From: an uncultured Bacilli bacterium | Lineage (GTDB): Bacteria > Bacillota_I > Bacilli_A > RF39 > UBA660 | Length of the DNA stretch: 35,229 bases | NCBI GenBank assembly: GCA_944358165.1 | Contig: CALVQS010000003.1 | Span: 1-35,229 of the forward strand | Direction of reading: 5' to 3' | Shown here: positions 1-6,765 of the stretch, in pieces | Position numbering within the stretch: position 1 is the stretch's first letter | How the letters are laid out: each line of letters begins with the position of its first letter | Notes under the pieces: model-generated | The model's database searches: none | What the model saw: the letters and a program-made list of their open reading frames with translations, nothing else | What the model was told of the DNA's origin: nothing | Program-made: the position numbers and the translations under genes

Positions 1-535
1 TATTCTTACGAATAATGAAGAAATTATTAAAAAGATTAATAAAACCATTTTCCCAGGTATTCAAGGTGGTCCTTTAATGCATGTGATTGCTGCGAAAGCA
101 GAATGTTTTTACGAGGCTTTGCAACCAGAATTTAAAGTATATCAAGAACAAGTTATTAAAAATGCTAAAGTACTTGCGAAAACTTTAGAAAATGATGGAC
201 TTAAGATTATTAGTGGAGGAACGGATAACCATTTAATGTTGGTTGACGTGAAATCTACTTTAGGTATTGCGGGAAAAGAAGCAGAAGAAATACTAGATCA
301 AATTCATATTACCGTGAACAAAAATACCATTCCAAATGAAACAGAATCACCTACTAAAACTAGTGGTATTCGTCTTGGTACGCCTGCTATGACGACAAGA
401 GGATTAAAAGAAAAAGAATTTGAAAAAATTGGACATATTATTGTTAAAGCTTTAAAGAATAAAGATGATAAAAAAGTATTAGATGACTTAAAACAGGAAG
501 TTTTAGATTTGACAAATCAATTTCCAATTTATTAA
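1..535 (+). CDS. glyA: Serine hydroxymethyltransferase, C-terminal part (5' end outside window)
   Basis: PLP enzyme that interconverts serine and glycine while charging tetrahydrofolate with a one-carbon unit. The frame is already open at base 2 and reads [17 protein letters not shown] just before and after the first visible Met (base 77), which is the conserved stretch a little after the PLP lysine of SHMT. The C-terminal landmark [14 protein letters not shown] is also present, and the protein ends normally at TAA 533-535. The catalytic lysine and N-terminal half lie left of the window. Thymidylate kinase follows after 13 bases, so the two may be co-transcribed; both feed thymidylate/folate metabolism. 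The assignment is secure; only the start is unknown. Confidence 0.96.
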   Translation, partial: ILTNNEEIIKKINKTIFPGIQGGPLMHVIAAKAECFYEALQPEFKVYQEQVIKNAKVLAKTLENDGLKIISGGTDNHLMLVDVKSTLGIAGKEAEEILDQIHITVNKNTIPNETESPTKTSGIRLGTPAMTTRGLKEKEFEKIGHIIVKALKNKDDKKVLDDLKQEVLDLTNQFPIY

Positions 536-548
536 GTAGGTGAAGCAT

Positions 549-1217
549 ATGAGTAAAGGTAAGTTAATTGTTATTGAAGGAACGGATTGTTCTGGGAAGC
601 AAACTCAAACCGATTTATTGGTTCAAAATTTAAGAAAGTTAGGATATAGAGCGATTAGTTTTAGTTTTCCTAATTATGCATCTCCAACTGGTAAAATTAT
701 TGGAAGTTGCTATTTAGGTAAAACGGGAGAATCTTATTTTTCTGAGGGAATCGAAAATGTTGATCCAAAGATTTCTAGCCTTTACTATGCTGCTGATCGT
801 GCTTATAATATTGATGAAGTAAATCATTATTTAGAAGAAGGGTATATTGTTGTTTTAAATCGTTATGTGGAATCTAATATGGCATTTCAAGGCGGAAAGA
901 TTAAAGATATTCGAAAAAGAAATATGATGTATGAATGGTTAGATAATTTAGAGTTTGTTTTACTTGATTTACCAAGGCCAGATTATGTTTTATTTTTGTA
1001 TCTTCCTTATGAATATGTTTGTACTTTGAAGGAAAAACGTGGTAAAATAGCAAGCGTAAATCTTCTTCATATGGCTGAAGTGGCTTATTTAGAGCTTTCG
1101 ACGATTTATGAATATGAAAAAATTAATTGCCTTAGAGAAGATGCTTTACGTCCTGTTGAAGATATTTCTGAAGAAATATTAGAGAAAGTAAAAAAATATT
1201 TAGAAAAAGAGGAATGA
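549..1217 (+). CDS. tmk: Thymidylate kinase
   Basis: Phosphorylates dTMP to dTDP for DNA synthesis in the cytosol. A P-loop near the N-terminus reads [21 protein letters not shown] and [15 protein letters not shown] correspond to the substrate-binding and Arg-Tyr regions of the family. At 222 residues it is close to the usual 205-215. An in-frame GTG lies at 540, but AGGTGA at 538-543 sits 5 bases before the ATG at 549, so 549 is chosen. The P-loop has Gln where many TMPKs have Ser/Thr after the Gly-Lys; I take this as a family variant rather than a defect. Its TGA stop lies immediately before the queA start, suggesting translational coupling. Confidence 0.93.
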   Translation: MSKGKLIVIEGTDCSGKQTQTDLLVQNLRKLGYRAISFSFPNYASPTGKIIGSCYLGKTGESYFSEGIENVDPKISSLYYAADRAYNIDEVNHYLEEGYIVVLNRYVESNMAFQGGKIKDIRKRNMMYEWLDNLEFVLLDLPRPDYVLFLYLPYEYVCTLKEKRGKIASVNLLHMAEVAYLELSTIYEYEKINCLREDALRPVEDISEEILEKVKKYLEKEE

Positions 1218-1219
1218 AT

Positions 1220-2242
1220 ATGAAGTTAAGTGATTTTGATTATGAGTTACCAGAAGAATTGATTGCCCAAACACCAATTAAAGAAAGAGATACTTCTAGA
1301 CTTATGATTTTAGATAAGAATACTGGAGATATTACTCATAAGCATTTTCATGATATATTAGAGGAGTTTCATTCTGGTGATGTTTTGGTTTTAAATGATA
1401 CTAAAGTTATTCCGGCAAGACTTATTGGAACAAAAGAAGAAACAGGAGCAGTCATTGAACTTCTTCTTTTAAAAGATTTGGGTAACAATGTTTGGATGTG
1501 TTTATCTAGGCCAGCGAAAAGATTAAAAGTTGGAACGATTGTTACTTTTTCTGATAAATTAAAAGCAGAAGTTGTTCAAAAATTAGATGAAGGAATTGTT
1601 CATGTAAAATTAATTTATGAAGGTATTTTAATGGAAATCTTAGATGAACTTGGAGAAATGCCACTTCCACCATATATTCATGCAAAATTACAAGATAAAA
1701 ACCGTTATCAAACGGTTTATGCTAAAAATATTGGAAGTGCAGCAGCTCCAACAGCCGGTCTTCATTTTACAAAAGAATTATTAGAAGAATTAAAAAATAA
1801 AGGAGTCGAGATTTTATTTATTACTTTGCATGTAGGTTTAGGTACGTTTCGTCCGGTTGAAGTTGAAAATGTGTTAGAACATCATATGCATAGTGAATTT
1901 TATCAAATGAGTAAAGAAGTTGCAGAACGACTCAATCTAGCTAAAAAAGAGGGTAGAAAAATTTATGCAGTCGGAACTACTACGGTAAGAACATTAGAAA
2001 CGATTATGCATAAATATCATGAATTTAGAGAGTGTAGTGGAAATACGGATATCTTTATTTATCCAGGATTTGAATTTCAAGCGATTGATGGTTTAATTAC
2101 TAATTTCCATTTACCAAAATCTACTTTATTAATGCTTGTTAGTGCACTTGCTTCTAGAGAAATTATTTTACATGCTTATAAAGTAGCAGTTGAAGAAAAA
2201 TATCGTTTCTTTTCCTTTGGAGATGCCATGTTTATTAAATAA
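1220..2242 (+). CDS. queA: S-adenosylmethionine:tRNA ribosyltransferase-isomerase
   Basis: Converts preQ1 in position 34 of certain tRNAs to epoxyqueuosine using the ribosyl group of SAM. Near-canonical QueA throughout: [17 protein letters not shown] at the N-terminus, [36 protein letters not shown] and [20 protein letters not shown]. Of two candidate ATGs (1214 and 1220) the second fits the AGAGG at 1208-1212 better and gives the usual N-terminus. The 340-residue length is normal. It is last in the glyA-tmk-queA run and is followed directly by an intrinsic terminator. Confidence 0.97.
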   Translation: MKLSDFDYELPEELIAQTPIKERDTSRLMILDKNTGDITHKHFHDILEEFHSGDVLVLNDTKVIPARLIGTKEETGAVIELLLLKDLGNNVWMCLSRPAKRLKVGTIVTFSDKLKAEVVQKLDEGIVHVKLIYEGILMEILDELGEMPLPPYIHAKLQDKNRYQTVYAKNIGSAAAPTAGLHFTKELLEELKNKGVEILFITLHVGLGTFRPVEVENVLEHHMHSEFYQMSKEVAERLNLAKKEGRKIYAVGTTTVRTLETIMHKYHEFRECSGNTDIFIYPGFEFQAIDGLITNFHLPKSTLLMLVSALASREIILHAYKVAVEEKYRFFSFGDAMFIK

Positions 2243-2278
2243 ATCAGGGAAGATTATTTCTCTGATTTATTAATTTTT
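2241..2278 (+). terminator. Rho-independent terminator after queA
   Basis: Stem AAATCAGGGA (2241-2250) pairs with TCTCTGATTT (2259-2268) over 10 bp with one G-T wobble and an 8-base loop. A T-tract follows at 2274-2278. It starts inside the queA stop codon and closes the glyA-tmk-queA unit. Confidence 0.85.
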
Positions 2279-2289
2279 ATGAAAATATC

Positions 2290-2318
2290 TTGTTAAAACA
2301 GATAATTTTCGGTATACT
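2290..2318 (+). promoter_or_regulatory. Sigma-A type promoter for the 52-residue membrane peptide
   Basis: TTGTTA at 2290-2295, a 17-base spacer, and TATACT at 2313-2318. The peptide's ribosome site AGGAGA (2327-2332) and ATG at 2341 follow. Confidence 0.7.
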
Positions 2319-2340
2319 TATATCATAGGAGAGATATGTT

Positions 2341-2499
2341 ATGAAATTTTATGAGAAATTAATTATTTTGATTATTTTATTTTTAGGAGTTACGATTGGA
2401 ACTGCTGCGATTATTGGAGTATATTCAAGAACAGTTCGAGAAAATAATCCTGAAACTAACGAAAACAGTCTTATATTAGAAAATATTAATCTATTTTAA
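2341..2499 (+). CDS. Small single-pass membrane peptide (52 aa), unknown
   Basis: Starts MKFYEKLIILIILFLGVTIG and continues TAAIIGVYSR, giving one strongly hydrophobic segment at residues 7-27, then a polar tail rich in Asn/Glu ending at TAA 2497-2499. It has its own good promoter (TTGTTA-17-TATACT) and AGGAGA 8 bases before the ATG, which is why I believe it is real despite its size. It converges with the yigZ-like gene, the two 3' ends overlapping by 14 bases. The likely topology is an N-terminal anchor with a short extracytoplasmic tail. I do not recognise a family and assign no function. Confidence 0.6.
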   Translation: MKFYEKLIILIILFLGVTIGTAAIIGVYSRTVRENNPETNENSLILENINLF

Positions 2500-2839
2500 T
2501 TACTTCTTTTGCAGTACTTGAGTATGCTCTAATAAGACCACCAGCACCTAGTTTAATTCCACCAAAATATCTTACAATGGCAATTAGGGTGTGATTTAAA
2601 TTATTTTTTTCAATGATATTTAATATAGGCATACCACTTGTACCAGATGGTTCTTTATCATCTGATTTTTTTATGTAGCCATCTATTTTGTAAGCATAGG
2701 GAATGTGTCTTGCTTTTTTATGTTCTTTTTTAAGGCTTTCTAAAATTTCTTTTACATCATCTACATTATCTACTTCGTAATAATAAGCGATAAATTTTGA
2801 TTTTTTAATTTCCAATGTATATGTATTTAACAATTTCAT
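2486..2839 (-). CDS. YigZ/IMPACT (UPF0029) family protein, N-terminal domain only
   Basis: The whole 117-residue protein matches the UPF0029 domain: KSKFIAYYYEVDNVDDV, KARHIPYAYKIDG, DDKEPSGTSGMPIL and VRYFGGIKLGAGGLIRAYSSTA. Bacterial YigZ proteins are usually about 200 residues with a second ferredoxin-like C-terminal domain. Here translation stops right after the first domain and the downstream DNA carries a convergent peptide gene, so the second domain is absent rather than out of frame nearby. IMPACT proteins in eukaryotes act on translation control; the bacterial role is not settled. Start: ATG 2837-2839 with AGGTG upstream on the minus strand. It is divergent from uvrC. Confidence 0.85.
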   Translation of the reverse strand: MKLLNTYTLEIKKSKFIAYYYEVDNVDDVKEILESLKKEHKKARHIPYAYKIDGYIKKSDDKEPSGTSGMPILNIIEKNNLNHTLIAIVRYFGGIKLGAGGLIRAYSSTAKEVIKID

Positions 2840-2855
2840 AACAACACCTGATTTT

Positions 2856-2880
2856 ATTATACAAAAAAATGTAGTATAAT
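2856..2880. promoter_or_regulatory. Divergent promoter region between yigZ-like gene and uvrC
   Basis: Two consensus -10 boxes face away from each other: TATAAT read on the minus strand at 2856-2861 for the yigZ-like gene, and TATAAT on the plus strand at 2875-2880 for uvrC, with 13 bases between them. No convincing -35 box is visible for either, so the two promoters probably overlap and may compete. Confidence 0.5.
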
Positions 2881-2896
2881 AAAAGTGGTGATCGAT

Positions 2897-4675
2897 ATGT
2901 TTAAAGATAAACTCGCACTAATTCCTCATCTTCCTGGTAGTTATCAGATGAAAAATAGTGATGGGGTAATTATTTATGTTGGTAAAGCAAAAGATTTACA
3001 TAAAAGAGTCAATTCTTATTTTAATCGTCCTCATACTGGTAAGACAGCGAAAATGGTTAGTGAGATTGCGGATTTTTCTTATATTGTTGCTAGTAGTGAA
3101 TTAGAAGCTTTTTTGCTAGAATTTAATTTAATTAAACAGTATGATCCGAAATATAATATCTTACTTAAAGATGATAAGAGTTATCCATATATTGAATATA
3201 TTAGTAAACCTTATCCTAAACTTCAAGTGTCCAGGTATTTAAACGTACGAAAGAAAGATAAGAAAATGCTTTTTGGACCTTATCCAAATGCTTATGCAGC
3301 AAGAAAAATTGTTGCTTTAATTAATCGTTTGTATCCTTTAAAAAAATGTGATGTTATGCCTAAGAAAGTATGTTTGTATTATCATATTGGAGAATGTTTA
3401 GGATATTGTGAAAAAAAGGTTGATCCAGAGAAATTAAAAGAGATGGAAGAAGAAATTTTAAGTTTTTTAAGGGGAAATGCAGATGTTTTAAAGAATAAAA
3501 TCTTAGAAAAAATTAATATGTATAGTGAACAACTTAATTTTGAAATGGCTTTAGAACTTAAGAAAGAACTTAATTATATTAGTATTATTTTAGATAAACA
3601 AAAGATGGAATTACACGATTTTGTCAATCGGGATGTGGTGGGATATTTCTTTGATAAAGGATATCTTAGTGTTCAAATTCTTTTTTTGCGTAATGGAAGA
3701 ATGGTTGGAGGACATACCGATATTTTACCGGTTATTTCCGATTATCAAGATGAATTGGATACTTATTTGATGAATTTTTATAGTAGACATGAAGTACCCA
3801 AAGAAGTATTATGTACGAAAGATGTCAATACAAGTATTTTAAGTGAAATTGTAAATACTAATTTTGTGGTACCAGTTAAGGGTAAGAAAAAGAATTTGGT
3901 TGATATGGCTTGTAAGAATGCCAAAATTTATTTAGAAAATGAAATGGAAATTATTATTCGTGATGAAGAAAAAACAGAGAAAGCCAATGATGAATTAAGA
4001 GATCTTTTGGGTTTAAAGAAATTAGATCGCATTGATTTATTTGATAACTCAAATTTGTTTGGTTCTTTTACGGTAAGTTGTATGGTCGTATTTAAAAATG
4101 GTAGACCTGCTAAAAAGGAGTATCGTAAATATAAGATTAGCTTGGATAAAAATGATGATTATCATACGATGCAAGAAGTTATTTACCGAAGATATTACCG
4201 AGCTTTGGTTGATAAAACGGAACTTCCTGATTTAATTATTGTTGATGGTGGTATTAATCAAATTAATGCTTGCTTAGAAATATTACAAACTCTTAATTTG
4301 GATATTCGGGTTTGTGGTTTAAGAAAAAATGATAAACACCGTACTAATGATTTGATTGATTCTCTCGGTTATCGGACAATTGTGCTTGATAAAACGAGTT
4401 CGGTATTTCATTATTTAACAAGAATGCAAGATGAAGTACACCGTTATACGATTAGTTATCACAGAACGATTCGTAGTAAAGGAGCGATTGGTAGTATTCT
4501 TGATAATATTGAGGGAATTGGAGCTAAAAGAAAGAGGGAGCTTATTAAGACTTTTGGAAGTGTTGCCAAAATTAAGAATGCTAGTATTTCAGAATTAAGT
4601 AAGATTATTCCCGAAAATATTGCTATTCGTTTGCAAGAATATTTGAAAGAGAAAGATGAAGATAAAAAAGGATAA
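2897..4675 (+). CDS. uvrC: UvrABC excinuclease subunit C
   Basis: Nuclease of nucleotide excision repair, making the 3' and 5' incisions around a lesion handed over by UvrA/UvrB. Domain order is canonical: GIY-YIG nuclease at the N-terminus (LPGSYQMKNSDGVIIYVGKA), a UVR motif (LNFEMALELKKELNYI) that binds UvrB, the RNase H-like C-terminal nuclease (RIDLFDNSNLFGSFTV; LPDLIIVDGGINQINA), and tandem helix-hairpin-helix (LDNIEGIGAKRKRELIKTFG). 592 residues is the normal size. The GTG codons at 2885/2888 look like the ribosome site (GTGGTGATC), so ATG 2897 is taken as start. The rnfC-like gene follows after 12 bases. Confidence 0.97.
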   Translation: MFKDKLALIPHLPGSYQMKNSDGVIIYVGKAKDLHKRVNSYFNRPHTGKTAKMVSEIADFSYIVASSELEAFLLEFNLIKQYDPKYNILLKDDKSYPYIEYISKPYPKLQVSRYLNVRKKDKKMLFGPYPNAYAARKIVALINRLYPLKKCDVMPKKVCLYYHIGECLGYCEKKVDPEKLKEMEEEILSFLRGNADVLKNKILEKINMYSEQLNFEMALELKKELNYISIILDKQKMELHDFVNRDVVGYFFDKGYLSVQILFLRNGRMVGGHTDILPVISDYQDELDTYLMNFYSRHEVPKEVLCTKDVNTSILSEIVNTNFVVPVKGKKKNLVDMACKNAKIYLENEMEIIIRDEEKTEKANDELRDLLGLKKLDRIDLFDNSNLFGSFTVSCMVVFKNGRPAKKEYRKYKISLDKNDDYHTMQEVIYRRYYRALVDKTELPDLIIVDGGINQINACLEILQTLNLDIRVCGLRKNDKHRTNDLIDSLGYRTIVLDKTSSVFHYLTRMQDEVHRYTISYHRTIRSKGAIGSILDNIEGIGAKRKRELIKTFGSVAKIKNASISELSKIIPENIAIRLQEYLKEKDEDKKG

Positions 4676-4687
4676 GTAGGAGGTTTT

Positions 4688-5788
4688 ATGCAGAAGTTTA
4701 TTGAACTAAAGAAAGATGAAAATATTTTAGTTTCTAGCATGCTAGAAAGTTCTTTACAGCCAGATGCTATTTATCTTCCAGTTCAAAATGGAAAGATTTT
4801 TATTCATCAAAACGATTGTGTAAAAATTGGTGAAGAAGTTTTAGAGGGAGTTCTTAGTCCGATTTCCGGAACTGTTAAAAGCTTAAAAAGAATGCATTCT
4901 TTGGCTGGAGATGGTTATTATTTAGAGATTGCTAATGATTTTGAAGAACGATATCTAAAAGAAGTAGGAAAAAGAAGAAAAATTAAAAAGGAAGATATTT
5001 TAAAAGTTTTTAATTTAGATGGCATGAAAAATTTTGTATTAAATGCGATTGATGATGAGATTTATGTTTCGACACAAAACTTTTATTTGTATTTGTATTA
5101 TGATGCTTTCTTAGAATTATTAGATGAAATTGAACAGATTTTTCCAGATTTAAATGTTTATGTTTGTGTGAAAGCAAGTAGTAGTGAAAATGTTAGTAAA
5201 TTAATGAGTGATCTTGGAATGTATCCAAATATTATTTTAAAGATTGTACCAGATTATTATTTGTTGGGAAGAAAACAATTTTTACTTTCTTATCTTGGGC
5301 TAGATGTAGAAAAAAGTTTTGTTCTTTCGGCAGGAGAATTTTATGATATTTATAATTATTTAAAAAGAGGTAGAACAAAAAGTGATTTACTTCTTACCAT
5401 TAGTGGAGATGCTTGCAAAAATCCCATGGTTATTCAAGTAAAGATTGGGACTTTGTTAAAGGATGTTGTAAAAGAAAAAATAGAAATATTAGATGGAGAT
5501 ATTTGTTATTTTGCGAATGGAATCATGAGTGGGCAAGAAATTTCTTTGGATTCATTTGTTGTTACGACGGATTTGCAAAGCCTACTTATTATGAAAAAAA
5601 AGAAAGAGCCTAAGGCTCGTAAATGTATACGATGTGGCTTGTGCAGTGAACTTTGTCCTTTCCATTTACATCCTTATCTTTTCGGGAATCCAAAATATCA
5701 GCATGAGAAAGAAAGATGTATAAATTGTGGCTTATGCTCATATATTTGTCCTGTATATATTCATTTTTATAAGGAGAGTGAGAAATGA
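4688..5788 (+). CDS. RnfC-like electron-transfer protein with two 4Fe-4S clusters
   Basis: In the Rnf/Nqr complexes the RnfC subunit accepts electrons at the cytoplasmic face. Here the N-terminal part (LPVQNGKIFIHQNDCVKIGEEV ... SPISGTVKSL, residues about 29-72) is the lipoyl-like barrel of RnfC. The C-terminus carries two ferredoxin motifs: Cys 313, 316, 319, 323 and Cys 344, 347, 350, 354, each CxxCxxCxxxCP. At 366 residues it is shorter than typical RnfC (about 440), and I see no clear glycine-rich NADH/FMN motif in the middle. AGGAGG at 4678-4683 sets the ATG at 4688. The 3' end overlaps the RnfD-like gene by four bases (ATGA), so the two are co-translated. No RnfA, B, E or G is nearby. 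Confidence 0.8.
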   Translation: MQKFIELKKDENILVSSMLESSLQPDAIYLPVQNGKIFIHQNDCVKIGEEVLEGVLSPISGTVKSLKRMHSLAGDGYYLEIANDFEERYLKEVGKRRKIKKEDILKVFNLDGMKNFVLNAIDDEIYVSTQNFYLYLYYDAFLELLDEIEQIFPDLNVYVCVKASSSENVSKLMSDLGMYPNIILKIVPDYYLLGRKQFLLSYLGLDVEKSFVLSAGEFYDIYNYLKRGRTKSDLLLTISGDACKNPMVIQVKIGTLLKDVVKEKIEILDGDICYFANGIMSGQEISLDSFVVTTDLQSLLIMKKKKEPKARKCIRCGLCSELCPFHLHPYLFGNPKYQHEKERCINCGLCSYICPVYIHFYKESEK

Positions 5789-6666
5789 TGAATGTTCCTT
5801 ATTTGCATTATCCGAAAGATGAACGTAGTTTAAAGAAAGCTTATCTTATTGCTATTTTGTTACTTTGGGTTTTTGGATTTTATAAAAATGGAATTTTATT
5901 ATATCAAAATGATTATATTTCTTTTCTTGATTTATTTATTCCAATTTATTTTTTAGGAGTTAGTGCAGGTGTAAGTTTACTAGTAGCGTTTTTATTAAAG
6001 CAAAATTTATTTTTATATCTAATATATGGGCTTATATTGGGTGCTTCTATTTCTATTAATACGAATATGATTCTCTATCCAATTTTACTTTTTGTAGCTC
6101 TTTTTATTACAAGTTATATCGATCAAAAAAGAAGTATTCCTGTGGTTTCCCTTACTCGTTTGTTTCTTGTTTTAGCAATACTAGTTCAAACTTATTCGTA
6201 CTTAAATGTAAGTGAAAAAATTGGAGCTTTTAATTATGATTATTTTGATCTTTTCTTAGGTTATGGAGTAGGGGGTATTGCTAGTAGTAGTTTATTATTT
6301 GTGATTCTTGCATTTTTCATTTTGCTTTTCAATCCTTTTTATAAGAGAATGATTCCGGTTATGGCTAGTTTTTCATTTATTTTAGGAAGTGCTCTTTTAT
6401 TTTTGATAACAAGAGATAGCTCTTATATTACTACTTTATTAAATGGAACAGTTTATTTTTCTTTTGTGTTTGTGGCAACTTTATTTTATAATACACCGAT
6501 TACGAAAAAGGGCATGATTTCTTATGGGTTATGTATTGGACTAGTTAGTGCTCTTTTAAGTGCTTTCTTACCGATTTATGAAGTTGGATTTTTAAGTATT
6601 TTCTTATTTTCTCTGTTTCCATCTATATTTGACCAAATTTTGCAAAAAAAACATTTACATTCTTAA
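5785..6666 (+). CDS. RnfD/NqrB-like polytopic membrane protein
   Basis: Highly hydrophobic protein of 293 residues with about nine predicted membrane segments. The N-terminal PYLHYPKDERSLKKAYLIAI resembles the entry of RnfD (substrate proline, short amphipathic run, first helix). GYGVGGIASSS and the block from residue 220 (NGTVYFSFVFVATLF ... NTPITKKG) align without gaps to the RnfD block SGATxxxxxxxATDPVTxPTTxKG. The position of the flavin-bearing Thr is Val223 here, with Thr222 one residue earlier, and the Asp of ATDP is Leu233. AAGGAG at 5771-5776 precedes the ATG overlapping the rnfC-like stop. Pairing with an RnfC-like protein supports the call; the electron partners are unknown. An unrelated membrane protein is possible but less likely. 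Confidence 0.68.
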   Translation: MMNVPYLHYPKDERSLKKAYLIAILLLWVFGFYKNGILLYQNDYISFLDLFIPIYFLGVSAGVSLLVAFLLKQNLFLYLIYGLILGASISINTNMILYPILLFVALFITSYIDQKRSIPVVSLTRLFLVLAILVQTYSYLNVSEKIGAFNYDYFDLFLGYGVGGIASSSLLFVILAFFILLFNPFYKRMIPVMASFSFILGSALLFLITRDSSYITTLLNGTVYFSFVFVATLFYNTPITKKGMISYGLCIGLVSALLSAFLPIYEVGFLSIFLFSLFPSIFDQILQKKHLHS

Positions 6667-6682
6667 AAGCTTGTGTTATAGT
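6654..6682 (+). promoter_or_regulatory. Promoter of the surface-protein/sortase operon
   Basis: TTTACA at 6654-6659 (inside the last codons of the RnfD-like gene), a 17-base spacer, and TATAGT at 6677-6682. The predicted transcript start (about 6689) falls only a few bases before the hairpin at 6693. Confidence 0.6.
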
Positions 6683-6692
6683 AATTTCATTC

Positions 6693-6745
6693 ACTCGTAA
6701 AAAATTCTTATTTTTAGGATAAGATTCTTTTTACGAGTTTTTCTT
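6693..6745 (+). terminator. Long leader hairpin with T-tail (terminator or attenuator)
   Basis: ACTCGTAAAAA at 6693-6703 pairs perfectly with TTTTTACGAGT at 6728-6738, and TCTTAT/ATAAGA continues the stem after a small internal loop. TTTTTCTTT follows. It could end the uvrC-rnfC-rnfD transcript. Because the promoter at 6654-6682 lies just in front of it, the hairpin is also the first thing transcribed in the surface-protein mRNA, so premature termination or a short RNA of about 55 bases is possible. Confidence 0.7.
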
Positions 6746-6765
6746 TGGTCTAGAAAAGGATGAAG

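Noticed and set aside
2486..2839. Frameshifted full-length yigZ
   Set aside because: No remnant of the second domain is visible in any minus-strand frame to the left; that DNA is a convergent peptide gene and the queA terminator.
4459..4740. 93-codon minus-strand frame over the uvrC/rnfC junction
   Set aside because: Hydrophobic Ser/Phe/Leu shadow of uvrC coding sequence without its own start signals.
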